From Boseongicola sp. H5 (GTDB lineage Bacteria > Pseudomonadota > Alphaproteobacteria > Rhodobacterales > Rhodobacteraceae), in assembly GCA_020622165.1 (NCBI GenBank), contig JACNMN010000004.1, positions 124,001 through 188,000 on the forward strand: 64,000 nucleotides of DNA. Reading direction: 5' to 3'. The first letter of the stretch is position 1. Each line of letters opens with the position of its first letter. The notes under the pieces were generated by a model, which made no database searches, was not told where the DNA came from, and worked only from the letters and a program-made list of their open reading frames with translations. Of the stretch, positions 45,234 through 52,983 are shown piece by piece. A program made the translations under genes and the position numbers.

Positions 45234-46244
45234 TCAGAGGATTTCAAGAAGGATCACGCCGCAGCTGAAGCCCACCCCGGCCGAGACGATCAGAACGCGG
45301 TCGCCGCTGTGCAGAAGGCCTTTCGCGCGGATCTCCGCCAGACCGACCCAGCCATCGGTGGTGCCCAGATGGCCGTGCGTCCTGCCGATCTCCCAGCCGG
45401 ATCGCTGCCCGAGCGCGCCGAAGACCGCCTCATATGTCGCATCGCGGACGGAGGCCCCGACAAAGGGCGTGAAGAGCCAATCCGCAGGGCCTGTCCAGTC
45501 CGGGCTGGACAGCAGTCCGGTCTTCAGACGATCAAGCGCCCGGTTCAGGGGCCCTGCGAAGCCTGCATGGCCATGCGCCGCCAGAAACGCTTTCTTGCTG
45601 CGGCGCACATCGTATTCGCGGCGCCAGCTATCGGGCGTTTCATCGCTGGGCGCGGCGTCGCGGTGCAGCTCTTCCAGATCGGGGGCACCGTCAAGCGCCA
45701 GATGCAGAACCCGGGCGAACCCGCCCCGGCGGGACAGGACCACGCCTGCCGCCGCGTCGCCGTACAAAAGCCCGTAATCCGATTGCCAGCGGTCAAAACC
45801 CGATGCCTCGAACCGGTCCGCCCCGACCAGCAACAGCTGCCCGTCGGGACGTCGATCGCAAAGCGGTCCAAGTGCGATCATGGCCTGAAGCAAGCCATTG
45901 CAGCCCTGGTTCACGCTCAGCGCCGGAACATGCCCGCCGATATCCAGATGGCGCTGCACCCAGGATGCCGGCGCCCATAACCGCGGCTGGCCGTGACGAT
46001 GGATCGACGTATAGGCCAGCCCGGACAGATCGATGCCGCGAAGACCCGCCTCCGCAAGCGCGTCCTTTGCGGCGGCAAGGCCCATTTCGTAAGATGCGCG
46101 CACAGGCTCCCGGATGATGGAGACATAGCCGTCCGCCTCGGCGCGGTCTTTTTCGTACCGACCTGCCCGAACCGCGTCGCTGACCGAAAGCCGGTCCGGG
46201 CCGGGCACTGCGCCAAGGCCGGCAATGAAAAGCGGATCAGCCAT
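45234..46244 (-). CDS. KAS III-like 3-oxoacyl-ACP synthase/acyltransferase family protein
   Basis: The start ATG at 46244 lies inside the monooxygenase 3' end (8-bp overlap); 336 residues. The thiolase fold is supported by VPALSVNQGCNGLLQAMIAL, where the Cys is the acyl nucleophile, and by the C-terminal GHLGTTDGWVGLAEI and SAGVGFSCGVILLE. The loop that in FabH reads PHQAN reads PFVGA here, so the catalytic His is not obvious, and GHLGTTD replaces the Asn loop. This points to a specialised condensing or acyl-transfer enzyme rather than housekeeping FabH. Confidence 0.85.
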   Translation of the reverse strand: MADPLFIAGLGAVPGPDRLSVSDAVRAGRYEKDRAEADGYVSIIREPVRASYEMGLAAAKDALAEAGLRGIDLSGLAYTSIHRHGQPRLWAPASWVQRHLDIGGHVPALSVNQGCNGLLQAMIALGPLCDRRPDGQLLLVGADRFEASGFDRWQSDYGLLYGDAAAGVVLSRRGGFARVLHLALDGAPDLEELHRDAAPSDETPDSWRREYDVRRSKKAFLAAHGHAGFAGPLNRALDRLKTGLLSSPDWTGPADWLFTPFVGASVRDATYEAVFGALGQRSGWEIGRTHGHLGTTDGWVGLAEIRAKGLLHSGDRVLIVSAGVGFSCGVILLEIL

Positions 46245-47778
46245 CCGCGGACGCGCCTGCGGCGAACAGCTCGCCAAGCCTGTTGGACACCGCGCGATCG
46301 CGGAGCGACCGGTCAACCGCCGCAACATAGCCGTCCGGTCGGACCAGAACCCGCGCGACCGGCCCCAGCTTCGCGCGCTCCCGCGTAGTTGCGGGGCGCA
46401 CCGTCATAGGGCCTGCGGTTTCGCCGGGGCGGTAATAGCGATTGTCGTCCAGCCTGATCTCGTCGACGGGCCATGCACCACCTAGTGCATCGCCGCCCGA
46501 CAGGTGCAGCACCAGCATCCGGCCCGGCGCCAGCAGGTCAAAGAGGTCGCCGCCATCGGCCAGCCGTACCCATGGCAGCCGCTTGCCCGGGGCGACCGGA
46601 TCGGGCCCGGTCCCATAGGCGATCCGCAGTTGCGCCATCGCCTCGATCAGCACTCGGGGTTGCCAGAAACGGCAGAGAACCGGTGCGACGAAGCGGAATG
46701 CGATCCGATGCAGAAGATTGGGCGAATTCATCAGGCGCAGGGCACGGTCCGTGCCATTTGCGACGCTGAGCGCGATGCCGCGCCGTTCCTGGCCGTAGCT
46801 GTCCAGCAGGCCCGGGGCCGGCCCGTGGTGCGAGACGGAGAGCTTCCAGGCCAGATTGGCCGCATCCTGAATACCCATATTCATACCCTGCCCGCCGGCG
46901 GGCGAGTGAATATGCGCTGCATCGCCTGCCAGAAACACCCGGCCGGTCATGAACCTGTCAGCGACACGTTTCTGCATCTTGTAGGAGACGACGCGCGACG
47001 GATCATAAAGGCGCGTATCGGGGAACAGCCCGTTGCGGCGCAGGAAATCGGCAAAGGCATCAAAGCTGATCTGTGCGCCCGATGCCAGATCGGTGCTGGC
47101 CATACTGTCCGGCCCGACCAGCCGATAGGCGCCGTTCGGCAGCGGGATCGCCGCCAGAACGGACTGGTTGGCCATGATCACATGGGTTGCGTCCGTGGCC
47201 AGCCGGTCTTCGGCGATCCTGACTTCCGACAGCACGAAACGCGCGTCATAGGTGAGCCCGGAAAAATCTATGCCGAGGGATTTGCGCACGACGCTCGCGG
47301 CGCCGTCGCAGCCCACCACATAATCATGCTGTATGGTCTTGCCCGCGGAATGGACGACAACGCCATCGGCATCTTCCTCCAGACTGCGCAGGGTGGTGTT
47401 CCACTCCACGTCCCCGCCAAGGCTGCGCAGCTTGTCATAAAGCAGCCGCTCGGTGATCGATTGCGGCAGGATCAGATAGAAGGGATAGGCCGTGTCGCGG
47501 CGCAGAATTTCGAAATCGAGAGAGAAGAGCGCGCGCGTCTTGTCGTGAAATGTCATGTAGCGGGTGACACGGCCATGGCGGATGAACGCCTGGGCCAGGT
47601 CCAGCGATTGCATCACCTCAAGCGTGCGGGCGTGCACGCCCAGGGCGCGCGAGTCGCCGACGGGGCCCGGTTTGCCATCGATGATGCGAAACGGCGTCCC
47701 GGCGCTGGCCAGAAGACAGGCCAGCGTCAGGCCCACGGGCCCCGCGCCGACGATAAGAACGCGTTGATCGGGTGTCAT
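46237..47778 (-). CDS. FAD-dependent aromatic monooxygenase (PHBH/PheA-TfdB group)
   Basis: I use the ATG at 47778 (ATGA overlap with the hydrolase stop); 513 residues. The three group A flavoprotein motifs are visible: GAGPVGLTLACLLA (GxGxxG), VGCDGAASVVRKSLG (DG) and VFLAGDAAHIHSPAGGQGMNMGIQDAANLAWKL (GD). A C-terminal thioredoxin-like segment follows. Such enzymes hydroxylate phenols or polyketides with NAD(P)H and O2. The context with KAS III, hydrolase and GST suggests either aromatic ring modification in a biosynthetic route or aromatic breakdown. Confidence 0.92.
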   Translation of the reverse strand: MTPDQRVLIVGAGPVGLTLACLLASAGTPFRIIDGKPGPVGDSRALGVHARTLEVMQSLDLAQAFIRHGRVTRYMTFHDKTRALFSLDFEILRRDTAYPFYLILPQSITERLLYDKLRSLGGDVEWNTTLRSLEEDADGVVVHSAGKTIQHDYVVGCDGAASVVRKSLGIDFSGLTYDARFVLSEVRIAEDRLATDATHVIMANQSVLAAIPLPNGAYRLVGPDSMASTDLASGAQISFDAFADFLRRNGLFPDTRLYDPSRVVSYKMQKRVADRFMTGRVFLAGDAAHIHSPAGGQGMNMGIQDAANLAWKLSVSHHGPAPGLLDSYGQERRGIALSVANGTDRALRLMNSPNLLHRIAFRFVAPVLCRFWQPRVLIEAMAQLRIAYGTGPDPVAPGKRLPWVRLADGGDLFDLLAPGRMLVLHLSGGDALGGAWPVDEIRLDDNRYYRPGETAGPMTVRPATTRERAKLGPVARVLVRPDGYVAAVDRSLRDRAVSNRLGELFAAGASADG

Positions 47779-48491
47779 GGCGTCGCCTCCGCATAAAGAA
47801 AGCTTTGCAGGCCGTTCAGGCAATGGCGTGCCGCGCCCGCATCAAACCGTTGCGCCTGGCCGTGTGGGTCGATCTCTTCATTGGTGAAGCCGTGGCGGGC
47901 ATGCCCGAGGGCCAGGCTAATCCAGTCCACGCCCGCCTCGGTCATCTCGGTCTGGAAGGCGGTGATGTGCTCCATGCCTATGATCGGGTCCGACGCGCCG
48001 TGGATCGCGACAAAGCGCGTGTCGCTTGCCAGCATGGTGATGGGCTTTCTGCTTGACGGGATGCCGTGCACGCTGGCGACCGCCGCCAGATCGGCATCCG
48101 CCCGGCCCATCTCGAAGCTCAGCGCCCCACCGAGGCAATATCCCACCACATGCAGGCTTCGCGGTGTGATCGAGAGCGTCTCGCACAGGGCGCTGATATA
48201 GGTCGACAGATTGCCGCGCAGGGCTTCAGGGTCGCCCAGGGTCCGGGCGATCCAGATCTCGGCATCTCCGCCGTATTCCCGGGGCCGATAGGCCTCTCCG
48301 TAAAGGTCGCTGACCACCACATTGCATCCATGCGCATCGGCAATCTCGATGCCGCGGCGCATGGCATAAGCGGTCTGATATCCCCGCCAATCGGGCAGGA
48401 TCAGTACCGTGCGCCGCGCCTGCCGGTCGACGAAAACGCCGCCATAGCTGGCCGCGCCGGTTTCGAACCTGATATCTGTCATGGCTGACAT
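47775..48491 (-). CDS. dienelactone hydrolase-like alpha/beta hydrolase
   Basis: The start is the ATG at 48491 or the in-frame ATG at 48482; about 238 residues. The triad is of dienelactone hydrolase type: Cys in VGYCLGGALSFEMG, Asp in GASDPIIG, His in GHARHGFTN. The family opens lactones or enol-lactones. It is second in the operon, five bases after the GST gene and coupled by ATGA to the monooxygenase. Confidence 0.88.
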   Translation of the reverse strand: MSAMTDIRFETGAASYGGVFVDRQARRTVLILPDWRGYQTAYAMRRGIEIADAHGCNVVVSDLYGEAYRPREYGGDAEIWIARTLGDPEALRGNLSTYISALCETLSITPRSLHVVGYCLGGALSFEMGRADADLAAVASVHGIPSSRKPITMLASDTRFVAIHGASDPIIGMEHITAFQTEMTEAGVDWISLALGHARHGFTNEEIDPHGQAQRFDAGAARHCLNGLQSFLYAEATP

Positions 48492-48495
48492 CGCT

Positions 48496-49110
48496 TCAGG
48501 CGGCCTGCGCACCAAAGGCACGGGCGTGAAACGGCATTTCCTTCAACGCCTCGAAATGGGCGGCCAGCTTTGGCCGGGATCTCAGCAGCCTGCCGTCGAT
48601 CCGATCGGCCCAGTTCAGCATCACCAGCAGGAAGAAATCCGATGATGTCAGGTTTTCGCCAAGGGCGAAGGTCTGATTGCTGACCCGCGTCTCCAGCATG
48701 TCCAGCGCCTTCGCGATCTCGGCGTCGGACATGGCGCGAACGGCCTGCTGCGCAGCCGGATCCTCCGCAGACCGATCGGGCCGGAACCTCAGCAGGAAGG
48801 CATTGTAGACGGATGTGGCGAGAAAGCTCAGCATCTCGTCGTTGCGGGCCCGCATGGCCGGGGTCCGGCCCAGCATCTCCGCGGCAAAGCTGCGCGCAAG
48901 ATGGTTCAGGATGGCGGTGGTTTCGGTCAGCGTCAGGCCTTCGTCGGTCACCAGCGTCGGCACCGTCCGGCTGGGATTGACCGTCGCCAGATCGGCGTCG
49001 TGATCGCGTCGTTCCCGCAACTCGACCGGCAGGCCAAGATGGGCGCAGAGCGCCACGACCGCATCCGAGCATGAACCGTTGATGGTATAAAGCGTCATTT
49101 CCGTTGGCAT
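48496..49110 (-). CDS. glutathione S-transferase
   Basis: The start is the ATG at 49110, five bases after a perfect AAGGAGGT; 204 residues. The thioredoxin-like N-domain shows TLYTINGSCSDAVVALCAHLGLPVEL with Ser or Cys as candidate active residues, then NPSRTVPTLVTDEG (cis-Pro) and LTETTAILNHLAR. The helical C-domain follows. It is first in the leftward operon, divergent from the MFS gene, and may conjugate or isomerise the reactive product of the monooxygenase. Confidence 0.92.
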   Translation of the reverse strand: MPTEMTLYTINGSCSDAVVALCAHLGLPVELRERRDHDADLATVNPSRTVPTLVTDEGLTLTETTAILNHLARSFAAEMLGRTPAMRARNDEMLSFLATSVYNAFLLRFRPDRSAEDPAAQQAVRAMSDAEIAKALDMLETRVSNQTFALGENLTSSDFFLLVMLNWADRIDGRLLRSRPKLAAHFEALKEMPFHARAFGAQAA

Positions 49111-49178
49111 CGGTACCTCCTTACCTGGATGTCTCGGGCAACATCCGGCAAGCCCGGGCGCCAAACAACGCCGGATAG

Positions 49179-49194
49179 TGAAACGGCTGTTTCA
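49179..49194. promoter_or_regulatory. TGAAAC-N4-GTTTCA palindrome between GST operon and MFS gene
   Basis: Perfect 6-bp arms (49179-49184 and 49189-49194) sit in the 154-bp space between divergent start codons, 69 bp from the GST start and 71 bp from the MFS start. The nearly central position suggests one regulator for both directions. A second inverted repeat, TACTCG-N10-CGAGTA (49231-49252), lies just before the MFS ribosome site. Confidence 0.6.
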
Positions 49195-49264
49195 ATATTT
49201 TGGGGGTCACCCGCCAAATTCCTGCCCCGATACTCGGTTCATCCGACGAGTAAAGGAGGCCAAA

Positions 49265-50413
49265 ATGCCTTTTGCGGTTCTGATCCTCGCCCTGGGGATA
49301 TTTGTCATCAATACCAGTGAATTCGTGATCATGGGCTTGCTGCCCGAGGTCGCGACCGATTTCGGCGTCTCGATCCCGACCGCCGGATACCTGATCAGCG
49401 GCTATGCCTTCGGCGTGGTGCTTGGCGCGCCGCTGCTGACGCCATTTCTGATCCAGTTTCAACGCAAGCGCGTGCTGATCGCGTTGATGGGTCTCTTCAC
49501 CTTGGGCAATCTGGCCTGCGCGATCGCGCCGACCTATGAGCTCATGCTCACCGCGCGGATCATCACCGCCCTGGCGCAAGCAACGTTCTTCGGGCTGGGC
49601 GCCGTTGTTGCGACCCAGTTGGTGGAACCGGGCAAAGCGGCCCGGGCCATCGCGGCGGTGTTTCTGGGGTCGACCATCGCCAACATGTTCGGCTCACCGG
49701 CCGGCACTGCGGTGGGGCAGGCATTGGGCTGGCGATCCACATTTGTCATCCTGTCTGGGCTTGCGGCGGTCACGGCGGTTGCCTTGATAATGTGGCTGCC
49801 ACGGGTCGAATCCTCCAAAGTCTCCAACCTGCGGGCCGAATTCGCGGTGTTGCTGAGGCCCGAGATGATCAGAGCGTTGATGATGACCACTCTGGGTTTT
49901 GGCGGCACCTTCACCACCTTCACCTTCATCGCGCCGATGCTGACCGATGTGACGGGCCTGCCATCCAGCTGGGTGCCCAGTATCCTGTTGCTCTTCGGCT
50001 TCGGGATGTTCCTCGGGAATCCATTGGGCGGGCGGCTGGCTGATTGGAATCTCGGCCGCGCCATTCAAATCAGCCTCATGTTCCTGATCTCGGTTCTGAT
50101 CGTGATCTCCTTCGTGATGCCCTATCCGATCGCGATGATCGTGGCGGTCTTCTTTTTCGGGATGGCCTTGTTCTCCACCATCCCGGCCCTGCAGGTACAG
50201 GTCATGTCGCATGCGGGCGATGCGCCGGTCATGGCTTCGGCCTTCAACATCGCGGCCTTCAATCTCGGCAACGGTCTTGGCGCTTGGCTGGGCAGCCAGG
50301 CCCTGCATTCCGGCGTCACCTACACGCAGGTGCCGCTGATCGGGGCGGCCATGTGCGGTGCGGGTCTCCTGCTGGCCGTGGTCAGCCGCCAGCGCCAGTC
50401 GGTTCGCACCTGA
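49265..50413 (+). CDS. MFS efflux transporter (DHA1-like)
   Basis: I use the ATG at 49265 (AAAGGAGG upstream); an open frame from 49178 lacks this. The 382-residue, 12-helix transporter starts ILALGIFVINTSEFVIMGLLPEVATDFG, the signature start of AraJ/Cml-type drug-proton antiporters. LTARIITALAQATFFGLGAVVATQLV is the helix 4-5 region. It probably exports the product or toxic substrate of the neighbouring enzymes. A stem-loop follows. Confidence 0.92.
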   Translation: MPFAVLILALGIFVINTSEFVIMGLLPEVATDFGVSIPTAGYLISGYAFGVVLGAPLLTPFLIQFQRKRVLIALMGLFTLGNLACAIAPTYELMLTARIITALAQATFFGLGAVVATQLVEPGKAARAIAAVFLGSTIANMFGSPAGTAVGQALGWRSTFVILSGLAAVTAVALIMWLPRVESSKVSNLRAEFAVLLRPEMIRALMMTTLGFGGTFTTFTFIAPMLTDVTGLPSSWVPSILLLFGFGMFLGNPLGGRLADWNLGRAIQISLMFLISVLIVISFVMPYPIAMIVAVFFFGMALFSTIPALQVQVMSHAGDAPVMASAFNIAAFNLGNGLGAWLGSQALHSGVTYTQVPLIGAAMCGAGLLLAVVSRQRQSVRT

Positions 50414-50441
50414 TTCCATTCCCAAATCAAGACTTCCATGA

Positions 50442-50463
50442 CGGGCACAATCATCTGTGCCCG
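50442..50463 (+). terminator. stem-loop after the MFS gene
   Basis: CGGGCACA (50442-50449) pairs with TGTGCCCG (50456-50463) around ATCATC, 28 bp after the MFS stop. No long T run follows, but the position separates the MFS gene from the AfsA-like gene. Confidence 0.6.
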
Positions 50464-50503
50464 CCATTTCCTTCCGTTTTGGCGGAAATACGCCAATGCT
50501 GCG

Positions 50504-50533
50504 TTGCAGAAATGGAATGGGCATTTCGATACT
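50504..50533 (+). promoter_or_regulatory. candidate promoter with internal operator before the AfsA-like gene
   Basis: TTGCAG (50504-50509) and GATACT (50528-50533) are spaced by 18 bases. The spacer holds a perfect inverted repeat, GAAATG-N7-CATTTC (50509-50527), which has the same 6-N7-6 geometry as the two GGTATC-N7-GATACC sites at 52885 and 52926 but a different arm sequence. The AfsA-like start is 71 bp downstream. Confidence 0.5.
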
Positions 50534-50603
50534 GGCGATTGTTGGGATTGCCGGATGGCACTCTACTGATTGCACGAACCACCGAGTCAATTTGGAGAGT
50601 GAA

Positions 50604-51392
50604 ATGACCAATTCGATCCAACGGTTCTTTGTCGTCGGGGATACATTTTCAGGTACGGCCAGGCATATTGATGGTTTGATTACCGAAACCGACGCATTGG
50701 AAAAAGTTCTGACAAGCGTTCATCTCGACACTGACGTCCACCTGTACCTGCAACAGGGCGTCGACATGCGCAGCCTCTATGCCGCCGTCCGGCATTTCAA
50801 CACGACGAACGGAAAAGCCGGCGGCAGTTTCAATCTGGTGTCCTGCAAACGCGCGCCCCGGTCCACGCGGCGGTTTGCCCACAAGAACCGCGCGGAAAAC
50901 ATCGTCATCTGTGCGCCGCGTAGGGTGTCGGACACGCTGTTCGAGATGGACCTGTGCTTTTCCGCCCAGAACGAGTTTTTCCTCGACCACATGACCGGGA
51001 TGCACATTCAGGGGATGGCCCTGATCGAAGCGGCGCGCCAGGCTTTCCTGACCGTGACGGAGGCGTTCTTCCTCGCCGAGGACGAGCGCGATTACTACTA
51101 CGTTATCAAAAGCATGGAAACGGGGTTTCAGAACTTCGTGTTCCCGTTCGACGCGGTCCTGCGCTATGAAATCACCCGCGCCTCGCACAAGGAAAACCGT
51201 CACGGGTTCGATGCCGATATCACGATCATACAGGCCGGAACCGTATGTACCCGCGTCAGCGTAGCCTTCACGGCCTTCGAAGCGAAAACGATTGCCGACA
51301 GGGAGCTTGTCGTTGCGCAGGAGTGCCTGAACAAACTGGTGGAGCAGTATCGCGACGAAGAAGCGCTTCAATCCGTCTCTCAAGTCGCGTGA
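50604..51392 (+). CDS. AfsA-related A-factor biosynthesis hotdog protein
   Basis: The start is the ATG at 50604 (GGAG upstream); 262 residues. Residues about 92-225 match the AfsA hotdog pattern: AHKN (93-95 region, compare VHK/VHR in AfsA), then ALIEAARQAFLTVTEAFF with the conserved Glu142, Arg145 and Gln146 of the hotdog helix. In Streptomyces, AfsA joins a beta-ketoacyl group to dihydroxyacetone phosphate as the first step to gamma-butyrolactone signals. No signal peptide is present. A HAD phosphatase gene follows after 11 bp, the partner expected for removing the phosphate. Product and activity are inferred. Confidence 0.75.
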   Translation: MTNSIQRFFVVGDTFSGTARHIDGLITETDALEKVLTSVHLDTDVHLYLQQGVDMRSLYAAVRHFNTTNGKAGGSFNLVSCKRAPRSTRRFAHKNRAENIVICAPRRVSDTLFEMDLCFSAQNEFFLDHMTGMHIQGMALIEAARQAFLTVTEAFFLAEDERDYYYVIKSMETGFQNFVFPFDAVLRYEITRASHKENRHGFDADITIIQAGTVCTRVSVAFTAFEAKTIADRELVVAQECLNKLVEQYRDEEALQSVSQVA

Positions 51393-51403
51393 GGGCCCGA
51401 AAC

Positions 51404-52114
51404 ATGCCCGATATCCGCTCAGCGCCCAGCCTTGCCGTTTTCGATGTCGATGAAACCCTGATCGAGTGCAAATCGATGTTTTCGTTTCTTGAATTCGCAT
51501 TCAGGGAAGTCGCCGGGGACATCGGCGGGGCGCAGGCATATCGCGCCGCGCTTTATGAATTGCAGACGGCGCGCGAAACGGAGCCGCGCGAGGTCGTCAA
51601 TCGGCTGTTTTATCGCAACTTTTCCCGCTGGTCCCTCGATCAGCTCGCCGAGCTTTCGCAAGAGTGGTTTGCGCAAAGCAAGGCGCGGTCCTTTTATGTG
51701 CCCGAGGTGCTGAACCGGTTCCGACAGCATCAGGCGCAGGGCCATGAAACCGTGCTTCTGTCGGGGTCGGCGAGCTTCATCGTCGCGCCCATAGCCGACG
51801 ACCTTGGCGCCACAGGCCTGTTGGCAATCGTTCTCAGGCGGTTGCCGGACGGCACGACCGATGGCCAGATTGAGGGCATTCAGACCATTGGTGAGGGCAA
51901 GGCAGCTGCGTTGCGAAACCTGATCCAGTCGCGCGGGCCCTATGCCAGAACCATCGGCTATGGAGATCATCAGAGCGACCTGCCGTTCCTGGTCATCTGT
52001 GACGAGGCATATTGCGTTCATGCCGCAGACCGGCCCGCGCCGGCATGGGCCGGCGCGATCGGCTCTTTTCCGATCCAAAGCCAGGCAAACGCCGCGGGCT
52101 CGATCACGGCTTAG
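51404..52114 (+). CDS. HAD-IB (SerB-like) phosphatase
   Basis: I use the ATG at 51404 (GAGGG upstream), which opens MPDIRSAPSLAVFDVDETL; 236 residues. Motif I is FDVDET (Asp14 nucleophile, Asp16), motif II LLSGS (Ser120), Lys166 and GYGDHQSD (Asp188, Asp192). The helical cap lies between 25 and 105. It is translated right after the AfsA-like gene, suggesting it dephosphorylates that enzyme's product. Its last 11 bases overlap the convergent regulator gene. Confidence 0.88.
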   Translation: MPDIRSAPSLAVFDVDETLIECKSMFSFLEFAFREVAGDIGGAQAYRAALYELQTARETEPREVVNRLFYRNFSRWSLDQLAELSQEWFAQSKARSFYVPEVLNRFRQHQAQGHETVLLSGSASFIVAPIADDLGATGLLAIVLRRLPDGTTDGQIEGIQTIGEGKAAALRNLIQSRGPYARTIGYGDHQSDLPFLVICDEAYCVHAADRPAPAWAGAIGSFPIQSQANAAGSITA

Positions 52115-52853
52115 GCGCTTCGCCGTCGATCCGGGCGAAGGCGGGAAAGGACATCTCCGACCATGCAACGCACAGCTTGTAGGTCTGCAGATCCTGCGCC
52201 GGGACAGTTAGCTGGTCCTGACGCGCCATTTCGGAAAGCTGCTGATTGAGGTTGCGCAGATCGGCCATGACCTGTCGCGCCGTCTGCCGGGAGATGCGCC
52301 GGGACTGGGTCAGATAGCCGGATTGCTCCCCATCGCGCTGGTCGAAGACCTTGCGGACAAAGGCGAGGTTCAGATCCCTGAGCGTCCGGTGCAGCGGGCC
52401 GTTTCGCCGGAACTTAACGGGATGCGCCAGCGTCAGCCGAATGCGGCCCTCGGCGTGAACCTCGGCCAATCCAAGCCGTTCCAGCTTGCGACCCAGAATG
52501 AAGAGGGCGTTCCTGCTTAACCCGAACTCTTCGCGGATCGGCGCTTCGGCCATGCCGTCATGCAGCAGGATGAACAGAAAGAAGAGCGACGGATCCTGCG
52601 CCAGCCCGGCCTCCATCTCCGCCGTCAACTGGACCGGCCGGACGATGGTGCGCTTGGCGGTTGCGACAATATCCTCGAACGGAAGATCGAGGGCGTCGCA
52701 GATATCCATGATCCGGCTCATTTTCGCATCTCCGCTTGCGAAGATGCGCTTGATCGTCGGTTCCGACAGGGACATGCGTGCGGCAAGGTCGCCATAGGTC
52801 ATCTGCCGCGCCCGCAACGCTTGTTTCAACACCTCGAACATGGTTCCGCGCAT
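52104..52853 (-). CDS. XRE-type transcriptional regulator with C-terminal domain
   Basis: The start ATG at 52853 has AGGAG upstream; 249 residues. The N-terminal Cro/C1 helix-turn-helix is LKQALRARQMTYGDLAARMSLSEPTIKRIFASGDAKMSRIMDICDALDLP. The remaining ~170 residues form a helical domain with a second winged-helix-like part (EEFGLSRNALFILGRKLERLGLAEVHAEGRIRLTL). It overlaps the HAD gene tail to tail and diverges from the SMP-30 gene; the spacer carries two identical palindromes, the likely binding sites. Confidence 0.85.
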   Translation of the reverse strand: MRGTMFEVLKQALRARQMTYGDLAARMSLSEPTIKRIFASGDAKMSRIMDICDALDLPFEDIVATAKRTIVRPVQLTAEMEAGLAQDPSLFFLFILLHDGMAEAPIREEFGLSRNALFILGRKLERLGLAEVHAEGRIRLTLAHPVKFRRNGPLHRTLRDLNLAFVRKVFDQRDGEQSGYLTQSRRISRQTARQVMADLRNLNQQLSEMARQDQLTVPAQDLQTYKLCVAWSEMSFPAFARIDGEAPKP

Positions 52854-52884
52854 GGTGCGCTCCTGATCTGTTTAAAGGCATATC

Positions 52885-52903
52885 GGTATCACAAATCGAT
52901 ACC
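52885..52903. promoter_or_regulatory. operator 1, GGTATC-N7-GATACC
   Basis: GGTATC (52885-52890), seven bases, GATACC (52898-52903): perfect 6-bp arms, 32 bp upstream of the XRE start codon. In the leftward direction the second arm is followed by GAT, as in operator 2, so the two copies face each other. Confidence 0.75.
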
Positions 52904-52925
52904 AAGATTAACCTCAGTTCATCAA

Positions 52926-52944
52926 GGTATCCATATAAGATACC
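52926..52944. promoter_or_regulatory. operator 2, GGTATC-N7-GATACC
   Basis: GGTATC (52926-52931), seven bases, GATACC (52939-52944), identical arms and spacing to operator 1 and 41 bp (about four helical turns) from it. The spacer CATATAA offers a -10-like TATAAG for the SMP-30 gene, 40 bp before its start. Confidence 0.75.
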
Positions 52945-52983
52945 GATTTCGCAGTCTTAACGAGGCCAGATGAGGAATGTGAC

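Noticed and set aside
45234..46244. Housekeeping fabH
   Set aside because: The catalytic His/Asn loops are altered and the gene sits in an oxygenase/GST operon rather than with plsX or acpP.
50457..50603. N-terminal extension of the AfsA-like gene from 50457
   Set aside because: It would run through the candidate promoter and operator, has low protein-like character, and the ATG at 50604 has a good ribosome site.
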